Part shown: piece by piece, positions 54,770 through 64,000 of the stretch
Layout of the letters: each line of letters opens with the position of its first letter
Numbering within the stretch: the first letter of the stretch is position 1
Assembly: GCA_946894095.1 (NCBI GenBank)
Contig: OX335644.1
Location: 24,347,595-24,411,594, forward strand
Direction: 5' to 3'
Length of the DNA: 64,000 bases
Source of the DNA: Incurvaria masculella
Taxonomy: Eukaryota > Arthropoda > Insecta > Lepidoptera > Incurvariidae
Notes under the pieces: model-generated
What the model saw: only the letters and a program-made list of their open reading frames with translations
Database searches by the model: none
Told to the model about the DNA's origin: nothing
Program-made: the position numbers and the translations under genes

Positions 54770-56905
54770 CATTCAACGAACTTTGTAGCGATATCTATTT
54801 GAAATTTAAAAATACTGTGTTTACATTTGTGATTAAAGTAATGAAAGGAAATGCTGTCGCTAGCGATTTGTGGTTTACGACAAATTCACAAACATTTCAT
54901 TCATACTTTTTTTGGGTTAAGTGTGGCATATGGCGTAAGAGAAGCGCAGCGACGCTCCTGGGCTTTCGAACTTTCATGGGGCTCCAAAAATCGTGCCGGC
55001 CGGCCAGGTCCTACTTCACACATGTTTGAAGGACCCTAGGTTGTATTTTGGGGGAAATACCTCAGCAGAATCTATTCCATAGTTTTCCGACCCTATAAAA
55101 GGATCTCAAGGATCGATTAAACGTTGCGTCAAACATTATTGTTGATTAGGATCTGATGCTTCAATGTACATGTCGTTATATACACTCAAATTGACAACTC
55201 TTTTTTAGGGTTCCGAAAGGGTGAAAACGGAACCCTATTACTAAGCCTCCGCTGTCCGTCCGTTTTTATAATATGTTTGTGTGTTTTTATAATAAGAGTC
55301 GTTACACTATCTATTCCCCATACTACGGGTGATAACTGTTAACATGCTTTTTAATGTATGTAGGTTATTGAAATTTTGGATTCTAAAATATACTGTCAAA
55401 ATCTACGTCTGTATGTATTTTTTAATATACCTGGAATTTAGATTGGAAAATTTTGGCTAAAAACACTGGAATGAATTTGTTGTTTTTTTTTTTTACCTTG
55501 ATTTAAGATTTTTTTACTGAAAAATACAGATATTTACAAAGAAATAAAAACTTACGGACAAGAAATGAAGCTTTCTCAAGTGTTGAAAGTAACCTTTTCA
55601 TGTCGGCACATACAAAAACCTACTCCCTTACTTACCTACTATACGAACTACAGTTCTACGTGGAATCCGAAGCACGGCCAGCCACAACGGTTGAAAATGG
55701 TCACCCATCCAGAACCCAACCGCGCTTAGTAAAGCGTCGCTTCAATGTCAACAAATAGATACGAAGAATGCATTTTGGTGAGAACATATCCAATGTGTGT
55801 CCTCTGGTTTATTGACCTGTAGAAATATCAAGTCAAAAATGTGCCAAGTAATCTCACACCATGAATGTGGATAAAAGGATTTCTGACGACTCGGGGGTTT
55901 TGTACTTTTACCCCTAAATAAGATAGAAAAACAAATAAAATTCGTCTATTATTGCACCATGGAACATGTAAATTCAACATATTTTACAAATATTTAATCA
56001 TATTTAATAATATATTCTTAAAACCACTAAATAAATGCTAGAAATATCACATTCAGTAAAGGCTGGTTTTAATATTCCGCCTCTGCGAAATACATTTGCA
56101 AAATATATTGTAACTTTTTTATGGATTGATATATTTTTTTACGATATACTATACTATATACGATATACTATATATACGAAACCCGAGCTGGGACGTGCGT
56201 TGTGACAACTGGTAACCATGACAGCTTGAGCTTATATAGTTTACTGCACTGACAGCTCGGAGTTTGTCAGTGTACTCCAAACTTTGGTTGCACTGATGCC
56301 TTGGGATTGAGATTATCAGTGGGCGCCGTGGGTTTGTGGCGACCGAAATTCATTCGTATAACAGCAGCGCAGCGATCTTTCAGTAATAATCACGGAGGAG
56401 GGAGGTAGAAAGATGTTAGCTCATATGACTAGAGAGAGCAGGGTCTCTAGTGCGGGGGGAAGCGGGGGGAGAAACACTTCATGGTGGGGTCATGCACCGC
56501 CTATTTTTGCTAAATCCATCTAACAGAAGAACCGGATATGTTATTGATGTTGTTATTGTCAATGGATTGTTAATGGTTCTAACATGTAATGGCGCGTTTG
56601 AATTTTACCCTTGATTTTGTCAATAAAAAATCCTTCACAACATAAATATATGCCTTCCAACACATTCAAATAAAATTTTTAAATGTCAAATTTATGCATA
56701 ATGAGACAAACATTTCTAACCGTACAAACAAAATTATCGCGCACCATCTGTCGGCAACACCGCCTGCGACTGAAGCTAAGCCACGCCTTCTTATCACGTG
56801 GGCTGTGACGTAGGGCCCTAGTTGTGGGCACGTGCCCAGTTTACTTAGACCAACTCCTCTCTACCTCCCTCCTCCGTAATGATAACGCATTGAGGGTCGT
56901 TAATT
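54770..56905. other. Intergenic: short repeat scraps
   Basis: A GGTTCCG-repeat scrap lies at 55206-55265 and a reversed 5S-type SINE head at 55660-55748 (GGTCACCCATCCAGAACCC). The remainder is AT-rich; the 56170-56470 and 56720-56880 parts are richer in GC but show no exon. Confidence 0.4.
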
Positions 56906-56970
56906 ATTATTATTATTATGTTATTTATATCACTAGCAGCTTGAAGCTGATGCGTGAATTTCATTTCAAT
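56906..56970 (-). mobile_element. 3' stub of the CR1-type LINE
   Basis: ATT microsatellite, then CACTAGCAGCTTGAAGCTG and ATGCGTGAA, as at 16870 and 21640. Confidence 0.55.
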
Positions 56971-57389
56971 GAGCTTACGAATTCGGGAAGTGCATGATAG
57001 AACGTTCTTTCATTGATTTATTCAACTTCTGGTAGTCAAATTACACTAACACGCGGTTTCACCACCTACCATTACAAAAATCCCAAAGTTATCTTTCGGT
57101 TACACCATATAAATATGCAATGTAACCGGAAAGTTAAATATCGAATTTCAGGTAGCCGAAGGTGGTGAAAACAGGGTTAAGTCATGTCGCAATTTGATTG
57201 ATCCTCGGATTCGATCAACTCAGTGAAGAAGACCCGCAAAGAAACTTCACTGGTCTATAAGTTATGATTTTGTTTTGTTAGGTGTTCTTGTGAGTCGTTT
57301 AACTCGTAAACATCAGGAGTAAGCTTATTTTGTGAGCCTTGATGTGAGCTTTCCATGTGAGTCGACGGTCGAGGTGTAGGCCCAGGTAA

Positions 57390-57800
57390 CTGAATATATG
57401 CTACAGAACCCTACACTGGCTGCTTGGACGAAACAGTAAACTATCGACAGACAACAAGCTGCTCATATACCAAAGTATTCTAAAACCCGCGTGGATGTAC
57501 GGTGTACAACTTTGGAAAAGTGCCAGTAACTCCAACATTGCTATGCTGCAACGACTGCAAAATATAATCCTTCGATCCATAGTAAATGTTCCGTGGTTTG
57601 TCACCAACAGTGAGATCCACGAACATTTGCAAATTAAGACTGTTAAAGAGGAAAGGTCTACTGCAAGCACATATCAGAAAAGACTAAATAATCACCCCAA
57701 CGTCCTGGCAGCGAAGCTGACGCACCAAGGCTACCCCAAAAGGCTCAAACGACACAACATCCTGGAGCTACAAAATCGGCAGTAGCTTCACAATTATAGA
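57390..57800 (+). mobile_element. Jockey-type LINE fragment
   Basis: The frame at 57495-57785 (YGVQLWKSASNSNIAMLQRL, VPWFVTNSEIHEHLQI, KRLNNHPNVLAAKL) is the C-terminal end of a Jockey reverse transcriptase, followed by an A-rich tail near 57900. Stops precede it. It is 5'-truncated. Confidence 0.75.
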
Positions 57801-58202
57801 GAGTAGCTGCTCCCAGTGGGGGGCACACTCTTCACGACCTTATACCTCAAAACAAATCTGATTATAGTCTGAGGACTGATTGCAGATGTTACACGAAAAA
57901 AAAAAATATATTTGTACATTCAGTTATAGTTATGTGAATTGTTAGTGTTGGCTTTCTAGGATTACTTCTAGTGAAGCAACCTAATAGTTTACAAAGATGA
58001 AGGGATCATCTTGTTATGAGGTCTTGAGGAATTCTCCTCTTCAATCGGCGATATGTGGGCTGTTCATCCATCAGGTGGGTAGCCAGGAAGTTTGGGTGTG
58101 TATTTATACGCACTAATACGATACACGCCGCCGCTATGCGGATGAACTTCGGTCGCTACTGCCGTACTTCCAACGGTTGGCAGCACTGAAAGCTCGAGGT
58201 TT

Positions 58203-58322
58203 TCAGCGCGTTTTGACAGTTGGCAGCACTGCTCCGCAATTCGCCTGCCCCAGGGCTGCGCTGATCTGCTTGAGTCGTGCTCGGGCGAGACTCAGGTTGG
58301 CGTTGCCACCGCGGAGGCTTTC
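58203..58322 (-). CDS. BLOC1S3-like gene, last exon
   Basis: The acceptor GCGTTGCAG precedes 58322 and 39 codons run to TGA at 58203. It reads ESLRGGNANLSLARARLKQ and continues the helix of the previous exon in phase 0. Confidence 0.75.
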   Translation of the reverse strand, partial: ESLRGGNANLSLARARLKQISAALGQANCGAVLPTVKTR

Positions 58323-61300
58323 CTGCAACGCGACCGCGGAAAAATGTTCACACCTCAACGCGCAAGGAAGATCGTCAGCAACGAAATGCGGAAAATTTTA
58401 CCTTAATTTATGTACGAAACGACTTACCTGTGTTTTTTTATGTTGGTTGGATGGTTAATATCAAACTGAACGTCAGATATTAGTCCAACACACCACACAC
58501 CGCGGTTTCATTGCCGCCTCGACCATCGTTCATTCAATGCGATGGTACCAACCCGGGTGGGAATTACCCTACCACCTAGTAAGTAAGAAAGGGGCCTACA
58601 ATTTTATGTGGAATCCGAACCACGGCGAGCCTCAACGGTTGAAAATGGACACCCATCCAGAACCTATCTGCGCTCAGAGGTGCTTATCCAGCTTATGGAA
58701 TCGCAAGGCGTCTCACCACTGGGCTACCGAGGCTGACATATCCATCGACTGTTTCTTCATCGGGAGAGGACCACCTTAGAGAATATCCAGATTTTTTTTC
58801 GGAACTGAACATGGATGGCTAATACCACACCTTCTGTCATGAAATTTGGCCAACAGAATGACTTTCCCTTTATTATGGATTAAAAACACGGTTGACTATC
58901 AAATATAGTATTTAAATATACAAATAAATTAAATATATAAATAATATATTTAAGTTTATTTCAAATATTGTGGAGAAAATCTAAAAACGATTAGACGTAT
59001 ACGTTCTGTTGGTATTTTTAAATTCTAGCTAAATTGTATCTTACTTTACTAGGAACTTTGAAATGTATATAATATAATTTTGCGACTGAAGGACTTGTAT
59101 CCATAGTCAAAAATAAATTTAAAAAATAAAAAATAAATTGAAAACACGGATAATGAAACACGGACACAAAGATAAAACTATGGTTAATGCAGCAATGGAA
59201 ACAAATGAAAACATTGCCGCATAAACCATAGTTTCATCCAAAACGGTAGTACCAACCCGGCTGGGCTTAACCCTACCACCTAGAACGGGAAGGGAACCTA
59301 TAGTTTTACATGGAGTCATGGAACAGCTCGCATTCGTGACGAAGTGCACTTTTATCCAACTGCGTGAACGGGGCGGGGATTTGAACCCATGCCCTCTGGC
59401 ATGCAAAGCAAATCGCCGCGCCCCTGACTTACTAGCCGTACAAAATTGTACCGTATGCCGCTCTATCATTTCCGCTCTATCATTACATGTCTGATTGATG
59501 TATATTTGTGTGTATGTTTGCATGAAGGTCATATTTTATCCAGCTATAACAGAGCCTATAGTCCTAATTTTCACCTAAATTGGCGTTTACGCCAAACCGA
59601 TCAACTAGCGTTTTTAGATGTATGGAGAAATTGAAGAGCGCTCGCAGTGGTCATTAAGCGAACTAACATTTGCTAGTCTGAGTTTGATTTCACAGCTTAC
59701 TCACCGTCGCCGTAAATACGTCGACTTTGCTGTTTACGCCGACTCCGCGTTTTTTTACACTTCAAGGGCTTGAAGAAGTAAAACCACAGAATAAGTAGTA
59801 AAAACTTGTATGGGGTTTGACGTTTTTACGTAACTTCGAAGTTCCGTAAACGCCAATTTAGGTGAGAACTCGGACTGACCACTCAGGGCTGAAAGACATA
59901 CAAGGCATCAAAACGCACGAGCGTACCTGTGCGGTGAGGAGCATCTTATCGGCGAGCGCGAGGCGGGCGGCCGCCGCGCCGGCGCCGGACCGCAGGGAGC
60001 TCTCCACGCACGCGCGCAGCCGCACGTTGCTCTCCCCTGGAGCGAGGCCATTATTGTACACACAGCCCTAGCGCGAGCGCGCTGCTCGCAAGACGAACAC
60101 AGCATGGGAGTGAGGAGTCAACACAAGCACCACTACCGGGAGTTGGAGAGAGATGGAACATACCTATGCGATGCATCATCTTTTCGAATCGCTATAAGAA
60201 CGGGATCCGGGCTCATTGAATTTGAAATGCGTTTTTGTAAAATCTTTATGATTTCTCTAGTTTTCTTCAGAGAAAGCATGTCTTGAAGCCGTGGTGACCT
60301 GTGAATTTATAGACTGTGAGGTGAATGGGTGTCAAACCCGGACCAAATAAACCTGTTTTCTAGTAAATAAGAGATGACCCCACTGATTCCTTGTTGATCA
60401 TATTTCTTATCTTTTTCTCATAAATGCAGAGCAAAACTCGAAACATACTTCAGATCATTATTCTGAAGATATTTTTTTTTGTATGAAACCTGACATGGAT
60501 ATCTTATTAGATATTACAATTTCCGTTATGATATTAGCCCGATACACCACATTTCCAAAGGAATTAGGTGCCATCCCATTACTTACATTTATGAGCACAC
60601 CTACATTGAACTGCATAGAAAACATGGACAAATTTTCATTGGTTTCGAGCCATGGAACTGGTCGCACTCGTAACTAAATACACTTGTCCTGCTCAGAAAG
60701 AGAAAGAAAGAAAGCACGACCGGAGCGAGGCAATTAGGGGATGTTTTTGAGTTAAATAAGAAATTTACCGCCTTACGATTCGATAAGCTGGGTGAAGCAC
60801 CTCTGAGCGCGGTTGGGTTCGGGATGGGTGACCATTTTCAACCGTTGAGGCTGGCCGTGGCTCGAATTCCACGTTAAACTGTAGTTCTTACTTACTAGAT
60901 GGTAGGGATAATACCGGTGATCGGAGCAGCAATGAAAATTGTCCTCGTTTTCCATCCCGTCCAATGTAGCCAAGCAATACAATATAAAGAAGGTCTAGGC
61001 ATGGCACCTAGTTCCCATGTGGTGTGTTAGGCCAACGGTCAGTTTAGTATTAACCATCTATGTCCAGTTACATAAAAAAAAGATATATCTCACATAGTTT
61101 CCGATGCAGTAGCGACTCGGGGTGAGACCGTCGCGGCGCCGGTGTGACGGCAGCTGCGGCTCCCTGTTCCTCCCGCCGCGCCTCCTCCGGGCCGGAGCGC
61201 CTCGACGATCCGCCTTCTGTCGTTCCGACGATGGAGTGCGTTCAGTTTTTACTACATTTGAATAAAGATTGGAGTACGGTCGACCAAACTGTTGCAGGGA

Positions 61301-64000
61301 GTGCATTCCAGTTTACCGACTGTATATAAGATCTATAGGATCGGTTGGTCATTTTGAGACTGTTGACAGTGAATGGATGCGTGTTGCGCATTGAGCGATG
61401 ATAGGAAGGGACGGAGAAAAGTAATTAAAAAACTATCAGAAGATTTTTGCTAATTTGCAAGCGTCTATAAATTCTATAAATTAAGGCCCTGGTATCAGAC
61501 AAATCGCAAAGTTTGATGCGGCATCCTAAGTAAACTAGCTAAGTCTGACGATTACAAGTGTCATTGTTACAATATATGATACCTTGTCTAGTGATCAACC
61601 TATTTTATTTAATGTTTATTTCCGTTTTCAATAAAAAATAAATTGTAGAAATGGTGTCCATTTCCGAACTTTTTTCACAAAATGTAGAAATCTAAAAGCA
61701 AATGGAATTATTTGGTAATGCAGATATGCTGTTTTTACTCATAATGTGAACAATCGACTTTAGTATTATTATTTAAATAAATGTATATCTGCCTATTAAT
61801 AACAATGATTGTTGTTTTTGTGTTTGTTGTAGAGACAGCACCATAACCTATTTAAATAAATGATGGAAACCAAAAATAATTACACTCCATTATCAGTCTG
61901 GAGTTCTATTTGGACTTACTGAGGTGTTTATACACCTCAGTAACTACACTGCATGTTATTACATTTGTGTAAAGGCAAGGGCGTCGCCAAGGGGGGGCAG
62001 GGAGGGGCAGCTGCCCCCCCCCCCTAGAGATTCTAAAAAAGTTGCCAAATATAATGCAACCAAAGTCTTTGAGTGGATTTGCTTGAAGTTTGCTTGCCTT
62101 GAACAATCATTCCCGTACGTCGTAACGTAAGTCCTACGCCTTAATTTGAATTGGAAGCATATACCCAGAGAAAATAAGGCAGGCTTTTTCAGGGCAACAG
62201 GGCTGCTTCAGGTAGCTACGTCACATGAAACCTTCACGAACCCACCTTCATCGGACTCAGGGGCTTCTCCGGCGATCACAAATGCTTTTGAAGGCAGATT
62301 GGCTGCCAACTGTTTTACATCCTGAAATAGAACACGCATAAGTTTAATGTAATCACAATCTTGAGAGGACGTCTGGACCAAACCAAACTGGCAAAAGATT
62401 TAGTAAAAACAGTATCAATGAACTCATTTAAAAACAATCTAGACAACACTCCTCCTGCTCACTGCTCCTTTACGAGGCGCAGATAAGGTCTTGCGTGGAG
62501 TACTGCTCGCATTTGTGGGACGGCTCAGCTCAGCACCTGCTTGGCTCCCTGGACTCGATACAGCGTCGGGCCGTGCGTCTCGTCGACGACCCCAAGGTAT
62601 CTATGAATCTAGAGACCCTCCAACTCCGAAGGGATGTTGGGTCTCTCTCTGTGTTCAACCGTCTTTACCATGGAGAATGCTCGTCAGAGCTACATAACGC
62701 TGTCCCTCCGTCCCCTTTCTACCATCGCACGACGCGGAACAGGCAGGAAATGCACCCGTTCACTGTCGACTTTCCAAAAATCAGAACCAACCGATCCTCT
62801 AGGTCCTTTATTTATAGGGTCGGTGAAATATGGAATGCACTTCCTGCCGAGTTATTTCCCTCAAATTACAACCTGGGATCCTTCAAACATGGTGTGAAGA
62901 AGCACCTGGCCGGCCGGCAAGGTTTTCGCAGCCCCCTTATAAGTTCGAAAGCTCATGGGCATCGTCGGGCACTTTAAGTGGTCCTGGCGTATGCCATATG
63001 CCGCGCATTACATAGAAAAAAAAAATTATAGGATTGTGGAAATAAAGGTATAAAATATTTTATTAAAATTAGGTTATTTTTATAATGACGTCATAGTTAC
63101 GTCATTATAATGTCAAGCATTTCCTAGTATTAAAAAAGAAACTGACATAAGTACATAAATAAACTTTTTCATACTAAGCAAGACAATCGCTTATTTCAAC
63201 TAATGTGATATGCATGTAGAATGAACCGTGAAGCAAGATCACATTAATAATATAAGTCCAGTAATGTACTGCAAGGCTGACCTGAACCAGCTAAACATCC
63301 CATTCGCAGGTATTGCGTCTTCCATTTCGCTACCTCCTGTTTACCCATTATTGGAATTCTCCCAGAGCCTATCCTCTCGCAATAAATGCCTCCTACTAAA
63401 AGTTTTTAATATTTTATGCACATATACATTGACTTAATTCTTAGTCCGGGGCTGGGTCTTTGATGACCTTTGATGACCAAGCAAGCCCTACGCTAGTATA
63501 CCAGGCAGGCAGGTATAGTATACAGGCAGATGGTCTACCTACTTGACTTGATAATGATAGCACTTTGGAACCATCTTTGGGAACTACTTATGTGCAAACA
63601 AAAAAAAACTGGCCAAGTGCGAGTCAGACTCGCACACGAAGTGTTCCGTACCGTCGTAAAAAAACTAACACAAAAACATGTTTTTGTGTGTTCCCCTTTA
63701 ATTTTGATAATTTTTTTATTTTACCTATTTGTTGCTATAGCGGCAAAATAAATACTTCCTCTGTGAAAATTTCAGCTCCCTACCTATTACCTAGATACTA
63801 TATTAGCCCTGTGACAGACAGACAGACGGACGGACGGACGGACTGACAGACGGACAGCGGAGGCTTAGTAATAGGGTTCGATTTGGTACCCATTGGGTAC
63901 GGAACCCTAAAAATCAAATAAATGCCCAATCTTACTTCAATTTCAGTATCGGACTCCGACGCTTCACCTTCCACAATTAGTGCTGCCGCTCCGACACCTG
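58203..64000 (-). CDS. Blos3: Probable BLOC-1 subunit 3 (partial, runs off the right edge)
   Basis: Five exons join in phase: from the window edge to 63936, then 62321-62246, 61251-61094, 60036-59927 and 58322-58203. The N-terminal part has two acidic motifs, LIVEGEASESDTEIE and FVIAGEAPESDE, which resemble the paired V-x-GEA-x-E-x-DSE motifs that I know from BLOC1S3. A basic linker and a helical C-terminus follow (RLRACVESSLRSG, ARLALADKMLLTAQESLRGG, LARARLKQISAALGQ). BLOC-1 is a cytosolic complex for biogenesis of lysosome-related organelles; in insects it affects pigment granules and urate granules. The identification rests on motif and layout without a search, so it is moderate. The start lies beyond 64000. 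Confidence 0.55.
58440..58735 (-). mobile_element. SINE with 5S-like head (reverse)
   Basis: GGATGGTTAATATCAAACTG, CCGGGTGGGAATTACCC, GACACCCATCCAGAACC and CCACTGGGCTACCGAGGC in order. Confidence 0.65.
59225..59450 (-). mobile_element. SINE with tRNA-like head (reverse)
   Basis: CCCGGCTGGGCTTAACCC, GCTCGCATTCGTGACGAAG, then GGGGATTTGAACCCATGCC and the reversed A-box end. Further body scraps occur at 58795-58850 and 59145-59220. Confidence 0.65.
59451..59926. other. Intron of the BLOC1S3-like gene: inverted scrap
   Basis: AATTTTCACCTAAATTGGCG (about 59568) and CGCCAATTTAGGTGAGAA (about 59850) form the ends of a foldback of about 300 bp. No coding was seen. Confidence 0.5.
59927..60036 (-). 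CDS. BLOC1S3-like gene exon: helical segment
   Basis: The acceptor CTCGCTCCAG precedes 60036 and the donor GTACGC follows 59927. It encodes ESNVRLRACVESSLRSGAG and AARLALADKMLLTAQ in a GC-rich exon within AT-rich introns. Confidence 0.75.
60476..60680 (-). mobile_element. SINE fragment (reverse)
   Basis: Poly(T), CCTGACATGGATATC, GGAATTAGGTGCCATCCC and CTACATTGAACTGCATAG. Confidence 0.55.
60768..61078 (+). mobile_element. SINE with 5S-like head, abutting an exon
   Basis: AAGCTGGGTGAAGCACC, GGGATGGGTGACC and the common body to a poly(A) tail at about 61078. It ends about 15 bases from the donor of exon 61094-61251. Confidence 0.7.
61094..61251 (-). CDS. BLOC1S3-like gene exon: basic linker
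   Basis: The acceptor AAATGTAG precedes 61251 and the donor GTGAGAT follows 61094. In the phase set by its neighbours it reads KTERTPSSERQKADRRG, then an arginine-rich run and DGLTPSRYCIGNY. A second frame is also open (GGSSRRSGPEEARREEQG) but has a stop just after the acceptor and does not fit the neighbouring phases. The acceptor is weak, so the start is the least certain boundary. Confidence 0.5.
61252..62245. other. Intron: hairpin and a G/C homopolymer patch
   Basis: TTACTGAGGTGT at 61916-61927 pairs perfectly with 61932-61943. GGGGGGGCAG and CAGCTGCCCCC at 61992-62024 flank a short region. Otherwise nothing. Confidence 0.45.
62246..62321 (-). CDS. BLOC1S3-like gene exon: second acidic motif
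   Basis: The acceptor CTATTTCAG precedes 62321 and the donor GTGGGTTC follows 62246. It encodes DVKQLAANLPSKAFVIAG then EAPESDE plus one base. Confidence 0.75.
62455..63050 (+). mobile_element. LINE C-terminal fragment
   Basis: The 160-codon frame (62495-62977) reads EYCSHLWDGSAQHLLGSLDS, RRAVRLVDDPKV, RVGEIWNALPAELFPSNYN and KKHLAGRQGF, the end of a non-LTR reverse transcriptase, then an A-rich tail. Dead relatives lie at 7480-8130 and 23360-23487. Confidence 0.78.
63080..63110. repeat. 12-bp palindromic arms with a TGACGTCA site
   Basis: TTATAATGACGT and ACGTCATTATAA flank a 7-base loop. Confidence 0.55.
63205..63440 (-). mobile_element. Dispersed short repeat (family of 30.2 kb)
   Basis: GAACCGTGAAGCAAGATCAC, GTACTGCAAGGCTGACC, TTGGAATTCTCC and AAATGCCTCCTACTAA. 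Confidence 0.5.
63604..63912 (+). mobile_element. GGTTCCGTACC-type repeat copy
   Basis: It runs from TGGCCAAGTGCGAGTC to TACGGAACCCTA with the GACGGACGG tract. It ends about 24 bases from the donor at 63936. Confidence 0.72.
63936..64000 (-). CDS. BLOC1S3-like gene exon, cut by the window edge
   Basis: The donor GTAAGATTG follows 63936 in phase 0. The visible part reads GVGAAALIVEGEASESDTE then IE. It is incomplete at its 5' end. Confidence 0.65.

Overview
The window looks like a piece of a lepidopteran (moth or butterfly) nuclear genome. The evidence is intron-rich genes with canonical GT-AG junctions in long AT-rich introns, a ZAD-C2H2 zinc-finger gene (an insect-expanded family), a clip-domain serine protease homolog of the prophenoloxidase-cofactor type, and dense short interspersed elements. 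The elements include a GGTTCCGTACC-type repeat that I know as common in Lepidoptera and SINEs with 5S-rRNA-like or tRNA-like heads. The species cannot be named from the sequence alone.

Four host genes can be assembled exon by exon. (1) Minus strand, 861-4814: the last two exons of an unrecognised protein with a basic RVKRR motif. (2) Minus strand, 27057-11158: a complete six-exon ZAD plus six-finger C2H2 protein of 594 residues; every splice phase closes. (3) Plus strand, 45869-54707: a clip-domain serine protease homolog in eight exons, catalytic Ser replaced by Gly, first exon not found. (4) Minus strand, 64000-58203: the C-terminal five exons of a small coiled-coil protein that I read as a probable BLOC-1 subunit 3. 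An orphan THAP-type first exon (27593-27676) lies head to head with the zinc-finger gene.

The most unusual observation is that genes 2 and 3, which are unrelated, each have one internal exon tandemly amplified into four full copies plus a truncated fifth copy. The copies are separated only by a 14-nt or 24-nt remnant that starts with GT and ends with AG. Such spacers are too short to be spliced, so adjacent copies cannot be joined and only one copy can be used per transcript. This looks like two young, sterically mutually exclusive exon cassettes, or else a shared assembly or replication artefact.

The rest is mobile and repetitive DNA: five or more non-LTR retrotransposon remnants, a hAT element, TTAA-target MITEs (one nested cleanly in another), two SINE families sharing a body, a four-unit foldback array with repeated TGACGTCA sites (39.1-39.7 kb), and a 100-bp satellite arranged as a large inverted repeat (43.9-44.6 kb). 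Many insertions sit within 15-90 bp of exon borders.

Layout: 0-5 kb gene 1; 5-11 kb repeats; 11-27 kb zinc-finger gene with transposons in its introns; 27-45 kb intergenic repeats; 45-55 kb serine protease homolog; 55-58 kb repeats; 58-64 kb BLOC1S3-like gene running off the right edge.
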